Below are positions 1-6,766 of a stretch of DNA of 11,366 bases, piece after piece. Positions within the stretch are counted from its first letter, which is position 1, and every line of letters starts with the position of its first letter. Position numbers and translations under genes: made by a program. The notes below the pieces were generated by a model. It did no database searches. It saw only the letters and a program-made list of their open reading frames with translations, and was not told the origin of the DNA. The stretch spans positions 1 to 11,366 of the forward strand of contig CAIIXF020000453.1 in the NCBI GenBank assembly GCA_903813345.2, given 5' to 3'. Origin of the DNA: Owenia fusiformis (Eukaryota > Annelida > Polychaeta > Sabellida > Oweniidae).

Positions 1-2
1 AC

Positions 3-357
3 GATTTAGTTATATTTGATACTACCAAGAAGGAATGCAACTAAAACTAAACACTCTTGAGTCTTTATGTAATGTCTGGAAACCTGAAATTAACATTGAT
101 AAAACAAAAATCATGAAATTCTGGAAATGTGGCAACGTTTGTCAAGAACGATCCCAAAATGAATGGTTAGAATAAAAAAAATGTTCAAAAGTATACATAT
201 TTAGCAACTGTCATCAGTGATTGGGGATCGAGCAAATAAAGCCATTACATGTTTAAAGCGGCACACATACATGGAATACACGGCACACATGGAATCGTCC
301 TGAAATTGAAATTACATCGCTTTGTACGGTTCGGAAATGTGGTGTAATGATGTATAA
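3..357 (+). pseudogene. Decayed LINE reverse transcriptase, C-terminal part
   Basis: Remnant of a non-LTR retrotransposon reverse transcriptase, the enzyme that copies LINE RNA at a nicked target. The window opens inside the catalytic motif: bases 1-2 plus codons from 3 read (D)-D-L-V-I-F. A shift at about 32 leads to a frame running to the stop at 173-175, with KLNTLESLCNVW and INIDKTKIMKF, the usual helix and K-T-K-x-M-x-F block after the YADD box. A second shift gives YTYLATVISDWGSSK at 192-236, matching the Y-x-Y-L-G-x-x-x-S-x-x-G block. A third frame from 232 gives ANKAITCLKR and then LYGSEMW at 322-342, matching the L-x-Y-G-x-E-x-W motif. The order and spacing are right for one RT, broken by at least three frameshifts and several stops. 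It resembles the CR1/Jockey-type group, but the clade is not certain. The 5' part lies outside the window. Confidence 0.72.
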
Positions 358-826
358 CGGTTGTCCCAAAAACGAAACACTTTTTGAAAAGTACCTTTTG
401 GCAACTGATGAACCAAACTCATTGAAAAGGACACGTGGCGGCAAGCCCTTCTTTTAGCTCCCTTACAGAACAAGTATATATTAACATGGAATTGAAGACG
501 AAGTATGACTTATTACTTAAAATGTTATTTCTGAGAATTTTGACATTTGACCTTGACATTAGGGTGGTTTAAAGGTCAACTTTGAGAGATGCTATTTATG
601 TAAAAATTTTGCCATTTTCTAACACAAGAAATGAAAGCAATCGGCTTAATTTTGACTGCGACTGACTGAAGAAATATGAATGGAAATAAAAATATTTATA
701 ATAAATTCTCACGGGCATTTACACGAAAATTGAGAATAAATCCCCATATGGGCATTTTTAGTGGGACTAAATTTTCCTGTTTCAAAAATGAATGCTTTTG
801 CTGCCTTTTGAGACTCCAACAGTATC
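358..826. other. No gene seen; possible decayed LINE tail, then AT-rich DNA
   Basis: The first 100 bases may still be decayed LINE sequence, but I see no motif to support it. From about 480 the DNA is AT-rich with frequent stops in all frames. Two hairpins of the GGGCATTT type lie near its end, at 703-720 and 738-757, and are listed separately. No tRNA, promoter or splice architecture is evident. Confidence 0.5.
703..757. repeat. Two GGGCATTT hairpin motifs
   Basis: AAATTCTCACGGGCATTT at 703-720 and AAATCCCCATATGGGCATTT at 738-757 are two versions of the same short inverted motif, AAATGCCC-loop-GGGCATTT. The second contains the perfect palindrome CCCATATGGG at 743-752. They lie about 35 bp apart. 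Four further versions occur at 2127-2334, with similar spacing within each pair. Confidence 0.5.
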
Positions 827-830
827 TTAA

Positions 831-1292
831 GGTATGAGGTTCCATATCCATCCGCCAAAAGGTGTGACCCCTATATAGTCCATTTAAAAAACCGTGGTAT
901 TGTTCTAAATAACGCCATAGTTGGCTTCTAGGGTACCTAGTATGCCACTATTTGGTATCAAAATAAAGAGGAGTTCAACTTTCATTTGAATTACCAAAAT
1001 AGCGATGTAGGTCAAAAATAGTTCCGACGTGAGCATGTTTACTACGCGTTTGCCAGTCATATCAGAATTGAAGAAGTGTTTGCAAACGCTACAATAAATG
1101 GACGCTGATATCTCAAAAAATAACCTGACTCCTTATAATTTGATGTAGATCAATCGAACCCCTATATATACAGGTACATTTTGATATATAACACTATGGG
1201 GGGTAAGCGTTTTATAGTTGGTCACGAACGCCATATGTACAAAGAATTGTTATGAATTTTCGAATTTGGTGTTGGATTATGGTACTCATACC
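831..1292. mobile_element. MITE-like element with TTAA target duplication
   Basis: The 462-bp segment begins GGTATGAGGTTCCATA at 831. It ends with the reverse complement of GGTATGAGTACCATA at 1292. Inward of these, TCCATCCGCCAAA on the left aligns with TCCAACACCAAA on the right, so the imperfect terminal repeats run about 28 bp with one or two small gaps. TTAA lies directly outside both ends, at 827-830 and 1293-1296, as expected for a TTAA-targeting element such as piggyBac or Kolobok. The inside is AT-rich and has no transposase motif, so it would be non-autonomous. The superfamily is inferred from the TTAA only. Confidence 0.62.
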
Positions 1293-1296
1293 TTAA

Positions 1297-2402
1297 TATG
1301 AGGCCTAAAATTGTCTGCTAGTTGGCCAGAGACCAATATTCTAGCAGAATTTGAGAACAGAATCGATTTTTTCGTTCTGCGTAGGGCAAACAGTGATTTG
1401 AAATCACTTTCAACCATTCTGCGAGTATAAGAATGGTCATAAGAGGCCCGTGGAGGGTCATGAATGAAAGAAAGCCCTCTGAAATTCTGTCAAAATTGCA
1501 GGTTATTTCTTCATTTTTTGCTAAAATTACATGATTTTCAGGGCCCATATCTTAGTGAAATTGCTTCAATGTAGCGATTTTTCATTTTTACAGGCTAGAT
1601 ACACGTGTCAGGTCGACAGAAACAGTAAGCATGTGTGATTTTTAAATTGCTACATTGTAGCAATATTTATTTCAAAATACAGGTGTGATGGAAACTGCAA
1701 TTTACTTAGATTTGGGCGAAAATGGCCAAATTTCAGTCAAAACCCTCGGGACACAGGGCCTTTGTCTTAGATTTAGTCATTGATGCAACTCTTAGTAGAA
1801 GGTGTGCCATATAGGGAATGAAAGCTGTTTGTCAGACGTATCATTTTCTTCAATAAACTCAGAGATAGTCAGGTTAGATTTGTGACGTCACAGTGGCAAA
1901 GTTAGAATAGCATATTAAATAATTTAGACGTATTTGGGGTAGGGCAAATTAACCCTTTCTAGCCTAAATTGATAAATTTTTCCCCTATTCAGCCAGTTCC
2001 GACGTTTTTATGCATTTTTGAACTAAAAATGATATTTTCTGCCAAAAAAAGTTGCAGAGACAAAAATCAGTGTGATGTCATAAAACATTAAGCATGTTTT
2101 AAGAGTTGGGATGTGATTATTATTTTAAATGCCCATGGGCAATTAGGATAACATGTCTGCAATTAAATGCACACGAGGGCAATTCCATGAGAATGGATGT
2201 TCTTATTTCAATTGCTTCTCGCCGGTTTTCTAAACATGTTTGCCATATTCTACATAGTTATAGGGTTACTTTTAATAAATGCCCACTGGCATTTGCTTTG
2301 GAATTTGAAATTAAATGTCTTTATGGACATTTAACCTTATAGTTATTTGCCAATTTGCAGTTCCCATATTTAAACACAAATAATTCAGAAAAATCCTCTC
2401 AC
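1297..2402. other. AT-rich DNA without a gene; several hairpins
   Basis: No coding region is supported. A 78-codon frame at 2106-2342 is explained by the hairpin repeats in it. Visible secondary-structure elements are perfect stems at 1392-1408 (AGTGATT/AATCACT), 1413-1437 (ACCATTCT/AGAATGGT, 9-base loop) and 1646-1664 (ATTGCTAC/GTAGCAAT, 3-base loop), plus the hairpin cluster at 2127-2334. I see no transposon ends around the first three. Confidence 0.5.
2127..2334. repeat. Cluster of AAATGCCC/GGGCATTT hairpins
   Basis: Four versions of one inverted motif occur as two pairs. 2127-2143 contains the 12-bp palindrome TGCCCATGGGCA. 2165-2183 has AAATGCACACGAGGGCAATT. 2277-2294 has stem AAATGCC/GGCATTT with a 4-base loop. 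2311-2334 has stem TTAAATGTC/GACATTTAA with a 6-base loop. The start-to-start distance is 38 bp in the first pair and 36 bp in the second. The motif resembles the hairpins at 703-757, and GCCCATGGGC recurs at 2760-2769. This looks like the decayed interior of a hairpin-rich repeat family whose ends I could not define. Confidence 0.5.
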
Positions 2403-2652
2403 TATACAGGGCGTAAAAAACGCAACAAGTAGTTATCTCGTAAAATCACAAAACTAGTGATGACTACATCAATATCATTTAATGTACCATAAAGCCATGT
2501 CTCTCCTCTTTGCAATGATATGTCATTCATTCACATATATGTGGTAATGGTTGGGTGAGAAGTCCTTCCATTTGCACAGTGGGTCAAAATCGGCTCTGTG
2601 CCAAGTTTTAGATATTGAAAAATTTAGTGCAAGGGCTAAGTGCCAATGGAAG
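2403..2652 (-). repeat. Copy 1 (inverted) of a ~210-260-bp repeat
   Basis: Read on the minus strand this runs from CTTCCATTGGC through AAAACTTGGCACAGAGCC, TTTTGACCCACTGTGC and CTTTATGGTACATT to GCGTATATAG-like end sequence. It aligns along its length with the two direct copies downstream. It forms the left arm of the foldback element. Confidence 0.65.
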
Positions 2653-2934
2653 TTCCCCTGACTTGAATTGTTGTGACTTTTTCTTTTAAAGCTATCTCAG
2701 GAGCATCTGTGCTCACAATTCCTCCACCAGATATTTTAGCAAAACCTCGAGAAAGATTTGCCCATGGGCTGTTTTCTTTGCTTTAACCCACAAATGATTC
2801 AGGACTGAACCATGCATGACGTGGACAGATGAGCGCATCTTTATGTGGTGGAAATTTGGAGAGGTATAGGATGTATTCTTGCAAGAGTATGAGTATGAAC
2901 ACTTTACTGTCTATGCCATTACCTGTCACACCTT

Positions 2935-3143
2935 CTTCCAATAGCCCCTATGCCCCTTGTACTGACTTTTGCAATGTTTTAAACTTGGGTCCGAGCTGAA
3001 TTTTGCCCCACTTTGCAAAATTAATGATTATTCGGCCAGAGATGACTCCCTGTGAATGAATGATATTCCATTGCAAAGAGGAGTAATTTGGCTTTTTGGT
3101 ACATTGAATTAAAAGGATGCAGTCAGCATTGGTTTTATGTTTT
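2935..3143 (+). repeat. Copy 2 (direct) of the repeat
   Basis: Starts CTTCCAATAGCC and contains TACTGACTTTTGCAATG at 2960-2976, ACTTTGCAAAATTAATGATTA and TTTTTGGTACATTGAATTA. Copy 3 follows with no gap; the shared ACTGACTTTTGCAATG block recurs exactly 210 bp later. This copy lacks the terminal GCAAC...TACAG segment, so it looks like an internal tandem duplication rather than a second complete arm. Confidence 0.7.
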
Positions 3144-3404
3144 CGTCCAATATTGCATCGGGCTCCGTACACTGACTTTTGCAATGTTTATAACTTGGCC
3201 CAAAGCTAATTTTGACCCACTTTGCAAATGGAATGATTACTCGCCCAACCATGACCAAATATCAATGTGTGATATATCATTGTAAAGAAGAGACACATGA
3301 CTTTATGGTGCATTGAATGAAATCAATGCTGTTATCACTGGTTTTGTGCTTTCCCAAGAGATTCTGAAGAATCTGTTGCGTTTTCTTTTGATACGCACTG
3401 TATA
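3144..3404 (+). repeat. Copy 3 (direct), right arm with terminal sequence
   Basis: Starts CGTCCAATATTGC, repeats ACTGACTTTTGCAATG at 3171-3186, and carries ACTTTGCAAATGGAATGATTA and CTTTATGGTGCATTGAATG. It continues through CTGTTGCGTTTT to ACGCACTGTATA at the outer end. The terminal part matches only copy 1, supporting these two as the paired arms. Confidence 0.68.
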
Positions 3405-3664
3405 TCATAAAATATAAGGCAGCATCATGTATAAATAGAGATTTTACATTTTGGCATGCCATCTCCTGATACCTTGGTGAACTAAGTCATGTGATCATTT
3501 ATATCCAATCAGAATGCATTTCTGCCACATAGTGATAGCATAGTGATCCAAAGCTAAACCAAGGTGTAGGAAGGGTTTATATTATCATATAGAAGGGGTG
3601 CACTTTTCTAATTGGCCATGGTTGCCATGCATGTTTGCAAACTTAGTACTGGCATCAAGAGCTC
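3405..3664. other. Short unique spacer between two elements
   Basis: No coding or RNA feature is evident. It separates the ~1-kb foldback element from the ~3-kb iteron element. ACTGGCATC at 3648-3656 recurs at 6709-6717 on the other side of the ~3-kb element. Confidence 0.5.
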
Positions 3665-3669
3665 TGACT
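3665..3669. repeat. Left flanking direct repeat TGACT
   Basis: TGACT abuts the left terminal repeat and recurs abutting the right one at 6707-6711. This is the simplest target-site duplication. An alternative 9-bp direct repeat, ACTGGCATC (3648-3656 and 6709-6717), overlaps the right one but is 13 bp away from the left end, so it is less well placed. Confidence 0.55.
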
Positions 3670-3739
3670 CACGGGTAGTATCCAAAGCCCCGTCATGATT
3701 CAAAAGTCGCGAGCAAGTTCCCGCTGAAATCACGAGCAA
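3670..3739 (+). repeat. Left terminal inverted repeat of the ~3-kb element
   Basis: Begins CACGGGTAGTATC and continues AAGCCCCGT, ATGATT, AGTCGCGAGCAAG and TTCCCGCTGAAATCACGAGCA. The last part is an iteron of the same kind as those at 4080-4174, so the terminus already contains one CCCGCTGAAA box, with the related GTCGCGAGCA just before it. Confidence 0.78.
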
Positions 3740-4079
3740 AGTCCTTTTATTTAATTTATCTGGAAATATGTACCAAAAAGGTAAAAATACGCATTACTGT
3801 TCCTTGATACCTTAGGTATACTTTCAGAACAGGTATATCTACACAAACAATGACATGTTAGATATTTATTTTTACTGACATGGAAGAAACGGGCGTTAAT
3901 ATGCACGTTTGCATAATTTACTGTTAACATATTACTTTTATCGTTAAAATAGAGATAAGAACTACGATATACATACCTCATTATGAATATTGGATCAACA
4001 TTGTATGTATTGATAAGTTAGTTTAAAAAAACATCCACTGTGGGGGGGTGAAATACATCGTTGAAGGTGTTCCAGTGGC

Positions 4080-4174
4080 CCCGCTGAAATTATGAGGAAG
4101 CCCCGCTGAAAACATGAGGAGGTCCCGCTGAAACCAGGAGCAGAATTCACGAGTACCCGCTTCGATCACGAGGA
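4080..4174 (+). repeat. Left inner iteron array (CCCGCTGAAA..)
   Basis: CCCGCTGAAA starts at 4080, 4102 and 4124, exactly 22 bp apart, each followed by a variable tetramer and then GAGGA or GGAGCA. A fourth, altered box (CCCGCTTCGATCACGAGGA) starts at 4156. Consensus is about CCCGCTGAAANNATGAGGA. Regular inward-facing boxes near transposon ends are typical binding sites for a transposase; that role is inferred here. Confidence 0.72.
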
Positions 4175-4281
4175 AAGCTTCATTACTATCACATAAGATA
4201 TATAGTTTCTTTACATAAACGTATGCGAAGACCAAGTTAGGTATTTCTAAAAATTACTGTATATATACTGTTTCATTCTAG

Positions 4282-4405
4282 GGCCACGTTTCAAATGTTT
4301 CTTTTGCAACTTCAAGTCACCAGAGATTTCGTCAGACATTTTATAGAATCGCATCCTTACCAAAATGTATGGGATAAAGATGGATATCATTTCAAGACAA
4401 CTTAA
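4282..4405 (+). other. Possible exon remnant after a splice-acceptor-like site
   Basis: A pyrimidine-rich TTTCATTCTAG at 4271-4281 resembles a 3' splice site. From 4283 one frame is open for 40 codons to TAA at 4403-4405, and encodes a charged, aromatic segment with DFVRHFIESHPYQ and VWDKDGYHFKTT. I do not recognise the family. A loose likeness to the first helix of MADF/Myb-like DNA-binding domains is too weak to name. It lies inside the ~3-kb element and could be a leftover of its coding region, or chance. Confidence 0.15.
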
Positions 4406-4619
4406 TGGAAGCAGGGGAATAAGCCCTGTATTAAACAAAGACACCTAAAGTTGAAAGTTGCAAGAAGATGAAATTTAGAGAGAAAGGAGAACCACAAAGT
4501 CTCCATGATAATTCAGGTTCTACTTTTATAATTTAACAATAACATTCAAGTTTTTGTTTTTAAATATTTATTTAGATAATGATTTGTTTTCCATACCTGA
4601 TAAGGTTTCAGGGACATAG

Positions 4620-4708
4620 CAACCGGAATATATTCCATATCCGGGTAAAAATATTTTTCGTATGTCTCGCTCAAATGAGGATCCGGGACATGTAAATCGT
4701 ATGTCCCG
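4620..4708. repeat. Palindromic motifs upstream of the inner foldback element
   Basis: GGAATATATTCC (4625-4636) is a perfect 12-bp palindrome. Together with the following CATATCCGGGTAA it resembles the centre of the neighbouring foldback element (GAATATATTCCATATTCCGCG at 4994-5014). TCGTATGTCYCGC occurs twice, at 4659-4671 and 4698-4710. CGGGACAT/ATGTCCCG forms an 8-bp stem at 4684-4691 and 4701-4708 with a 9-base loop. This may be an older relative of the same palindromic family. Confidence 0.45.
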
Positions 4709-4733
4709 CATAAGCCGTTTTCCTGGATATATT

Positions 4734-5018
4734 GTTACGCGGTAAACACGATACAAATATATGTCATATTCCAGAACAAATATATTCACCTGCGGTGCAT
4801 GGCATACTCACCTGCGGTGTATGGCATATTCTGCAAATGAGTATGACATATTCTGCAGGTGAGTATCAGGTATTTACTGAAATCAATGCATCACATATTA
4901 AATGCGGAATATGCCGTACTCACCTGCGGGATACGCCATATACCGCAGTTGAATATGGCATATTCACCCGTATCACAAATACCACGCAACCATGAATATA
5001 TTCCATATTCCGCGTAAC
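4734..5018 (+). repeat. Left arm of the foldback element
   Basis: Composed of ~22-bp units alternating CATACTCACCTGCGGTGTATGG and its inverted form. One 31-bp stretch (4921-4951) is itself an imperfect palindrome, and GAATATGGCATATTC (4951-4965) is nearly perfect. CACCTG or CAGGTG E-box cores recur at 4787, 4809, 4856 and 4921. Confidence 0.7.
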
Positions 5019-5027
5019 ACGTACGAT

Positions 5028-5240
5028 GTTACGCGGAATATGGCATACATTCATGGTTGTGCGGTATTTGTGATACGAGTGAATATGCCATACTCACCTG
5101 CAGTATATGGCATGTTAAGCAAGTGAGTATGCGATATTCCGCAGTGAATATGCGATACATTGATTTCAGTGAATACCTGATAGTCACTTGCGGAATTTGC
5201 CATATACCGCAGGTGAAAATGACATATAAAGCAGGTGAAA
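5028..5240 (-). repeat. Right arm, inner part
   Basis: This is the inverted counterpart of about 4830-5018, starting GTTACGCGGAATATGGCATA. Shared blocks with the left arm are ATGGTTG.G.GGTATTTGTGATA, GTGAATATGCCATA, ATTGATTTCAGT and AATACCTGATA. It breaks off after GCAGGTGAAAA, where the inserted segment begins. Confidence 0.7.
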
Positions 5241-5490
5241 ACGTGATAGAGAAAGCGTTGATTTGATTGGTAGTGAGAATCGACTCTACATGTAAAACTA
5301 TCTTGGATTACCAATACAGTCAGTGCTTTGAGTAATTATATATCAATCCTGAATTTATTGAGTAAGTTTATCACGTGAGATTGCTGAGTGATACTTCTGC
5401 ATTAATAGTTGATGCACTGTACTGTCGTTCGTTCAATCGATGCAATTGACAATTGCGTACTTCCGTATAACGTTCTCATTGATTAGTGGG
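5241..5490. other. ~250-bp unique insertion in the right arm
   Basis: The right arm stops matching the left arm at about 5241 and resumes at about 5491 with TATGCCATATACTGCAGCTG. The intervening DNA has none of the GCGGTATATGG units. No terminal inverted repeat or clear target duplication could be found at its edges, although TTGATTGGTAGTG (5264) and TTGATTAGTGG (5479) near the two sides are alike. It could equally be original sequence lost from the left arm. Confidence 0.5.
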
Positions 5491-5590
5491 TATGCCATAT
5501 ACTGCAGCTGAATCTGTCATACACCGCAAGTGAATATGGCATATTTGTTGCAGAATATGACATAAATTTGTATCTTGTTTACCGCGTAAC
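5491..5590 (-). repeat. Right arm, outer part and terminus
   Basis: Contains TATGCCATA, ACACCGCAAGTGAATATGG, GAATATGACATAAATTTGTAT and TTGTTTACCGCGTAAC, which match the left arm outward to its first base. The terminus is followed by ACGTGCG, and the inner CCGCGTAAC at 5010-5018 is followed by the similar ACGTACG. Confidence 0.7.
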
Positions 5591-5652
5591 ACGTGCGTTC
5601 AACAGAACCTACGATTAATTGTTAATGATGAAATTATTTGATTATTCAGTTT

Positions 5653-5703
5653 TGGACAATGTATGATGCGTACAATGTATGGTGGACAATGTATGATGCG
5701 TAC
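5653..5703 (+). repeat. 30-bp tandem repeat, 1.7 copies
   Basis: TGGACAATGTATGATGCGTAC is present at 5653-5673 and again without change at 5683-5703, a 30-bp period. The intervening nine bases begin AATGTATGG, itself a partial copy of the unit. Confidence 0.8.
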
Positions 5704-6210
5704 TTCGAGATAATAAAATAACATCATGCATTTTTGATTTAAGAACGCTGGTACTCCTTTGTTACTAACATGTAGCAGTGGATCCATAAATTGCCTTTTT
5801 AAACGTGTGCGCCATTGCTGCTGATTCGTCTAAGGTAGTGATATACTGAATTATAGTGTAATGTAACTTCAGTAAAATATAAATATGTATTGCGTATTGC
5901 ATACAAAGAAGAACGAGTTTTTTGAAACTTGTCAAAAGTCGTGGAATGGATTGAATCTTCTCTTGGTAAATTTCTCGATGGAGTCAGGTCGAAATACTAC
6001 TAGTGAAACGGTTTTGTTTGAATCATGCTCGTAGCCAGCTTTTGGTAAGGGGGGTGCTCGAACCAATAATAACGATGATAATGATATATGATATACATGT
6101 GCTGTGTAGAGTATCAATAATTAATATATCTATTACGTTGGCTACAGTTGTGACAGATTTGAAAAGTCAAATCGGTCTTCACTCCATTTTGGAGAGCCAC
6201 TTGCTCCTGA
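5704..6210. other. Interior of the ~3-kb element, no gene supported
   Basis: Short open frames exist on both strands at 5932-6272, but none shows a recognisable domain; the plus-strand one runs into the iterons. AAG|GTAGTG at 5832-5840 is a possible but weak splice donor. GTAGCCAGCTTTTGGTAAGGGGGG lies at 6031-6054 and resembles dispersed repeat sequence; I could not place it in a family. Confidence 0.45.
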
Positions 6211-6296
6211 TTTCAGCGGGACCTCCTCATGTTTTCAGCGGGGCCTCCTCATGTTTTCAGCGGGATCTTTAGTTTATTGCTCATGGTAGAAGCGGG
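6211..6296 (-). repeat. Right inner iteron array
   Basis: On the minus strand, CCCGCTGAAA boxes begin at 6264, 6242 and 6220 (22-bp steps), preceded by an altered CCCGCTTCTACCATGAGCA box beginning at 6296, 32 bp further out. The boxes face the left array. On the left the altered box is innermost; here it is outermost. Confidence 0.72.
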
Positions 6297-6636
6297 ACCT
6301 TGAGGAATATGGTAAAGTTGGAATATATAATTTTTTGTGAAACTTTAGGAAGTGAAACTCACAATACCTTCATTTCATATTACTATGACAATATCAACTG
6401 AAGGGCAATGACCTTCTTCAGCTATAAAATATAGAAATATATAGATAAAGATTCAAGATGATACATTCTCTCTCCAATTATCTAATAACGAAACTCAGAA
6501 CATCAGCTCGTGATACTTTTTTGCAGCAGTTGCTCTTTAGTATCAATACCATGTAATAATTGAGTAAAATTAAATGAAAACGCTTTGTACAACATACAAT
6601 TTAAGTAAACAAAAGATAACTCTTCTTTTCTTTTAA

Positions 6637-6706
6637 TTGCTCGCGATTTCAGCGGGAACTTGCTCGCGACTTCTAAATCATAACGGGGCTTAAGATACTA
6701 CCCGTG
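6637..6706 (-). repeat. Right terminal inverted repeat of the ~3-kb element
   Basis: Read inward on the minus strand it begins CACGGGTAGTATC, then AAGCCCCGT, ATGATT, AGTCGCGAGCAAG and TTCCCGCTGAAATCGCGAGCA, with about 6 differences in 70 from the left end. TGACT follows it at 6707-6711. Confidence 0.78.
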
Positions 6707-6766
6707 TGACTGGCATCCTAACAAAATAAATTCATACTACACTGATGCCTTGGTCACATTTGCTCC

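Larger units (their letters stand above)
2403..3404. mobile_element. ~1-kb foldback DNA element with long inverted arms
   Basis: The left arm (2403-2652) is the inverted, diverged counterpart of the right arm (3144-3404). The outer ends are TATACAGGGCGTA on the left and, reading inward from the right, TATACAGTGCGTA. Both continue into AAAACGCAAC. Inside the arms, CACATATATGTG on one side matches ATCAATGTGTGATAT on the other, and both share TTTGCAATG, ACTTGG, TTTGACCCACT and TTTATGGT blocks. The right arm is preceded by an extra copy at 2935-3143. No transposase is visible, so it would be non-autonomous. Ends read TA|TACAG, which allows a TA target duplication, but the TATA palindrome at both ends makes the exact boundary ambiguous. 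Confidence 0.6.
4734..5590. mobile_element. Foldback element built of GAATATGCCATA/CACCTGCGG units
   Basis: The left arm 4734-5018 starts GTTACGCGGTAAACACGATA; the right arm ends at 5590 with the inverted counterpart (GTTACGCGGTAAACAAGATA read inward). The arms meet around a 9-base centre (5019-5027) flanked by CCGCGTAAC and GTTACGCGG. From the centre outward they align without a gap for at least 155 bp. They therefore form a very long hairpin, or two head-to-head copies of a ~285-bp MITE that itself starts GTTACGCGG and ends CCGCGTAAC. The right arm lacks about 22 bp around 5203 and carries a ~250-bp insertion. It is nested in the 3670-6706 element. Confidence 0.72.
3670..6706. mobile_element. 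~3-kb DNA transposon with 70-bp TIRs and inner iterons
   Basis: The two ends (3670-3739 and 6637-6706) are inverted copies differing at about 6 of 70 positions with no gap. TGACT lies directly outside both, at 3665-3669 and 6707-6711, fitting a 5-bp target duplication. A second nested inverted block, four CCCGCT-type iterons on each side, starts at 4080 and 6296, in each case 410 bp from the outer end, although the DNA between is not alike. The interior carries another foldback element (4734-5590). No transposase domain is recognisable in six frames, so this copy is either non-autonomous or badly decayed. The superfamily is unknown to me: long TIRs recall Mutator-like elements, but a 5-bp duplication does not. 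Confidence 0.72.

Noticed and set aside
548-578. TGACCTTGA and AAGGTCA as nuclear-receptor sites
   Set aside because: The first equals the ERR/SF-1 extended half-site, but one or two short matches in 11 kb are expected by chance and no promoter is nearby.
1318-1548. 76-codon minus-strand frame
   Set aside because: No motif; it overlaps two hairpins and shows no codon or splice support.
2106-2342. 78-codon plus-strand frame
   Set aside because: It lies across the hairpin cluster and its translation has no family likeness.
2948-3462. Minus-strand frames of 78 and 61 codons, partly alike
   Set aside because: Their likeness follows from the tandem copies of the foldback repeat, not from a shared protein.
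4023-4235. 70-codon minus-strand frame
   Set aside because: It is largely translated left iteron array (FSAGLPHNFSGATG); no protein is implied.
6003-6272. 89-codon plus-strand frame reaching into the iterons
   Set aside because: Its C-terminal part is translated iteron sequence (S-A-G-P..V-F-S-G-A), and the rest has no family likeness.
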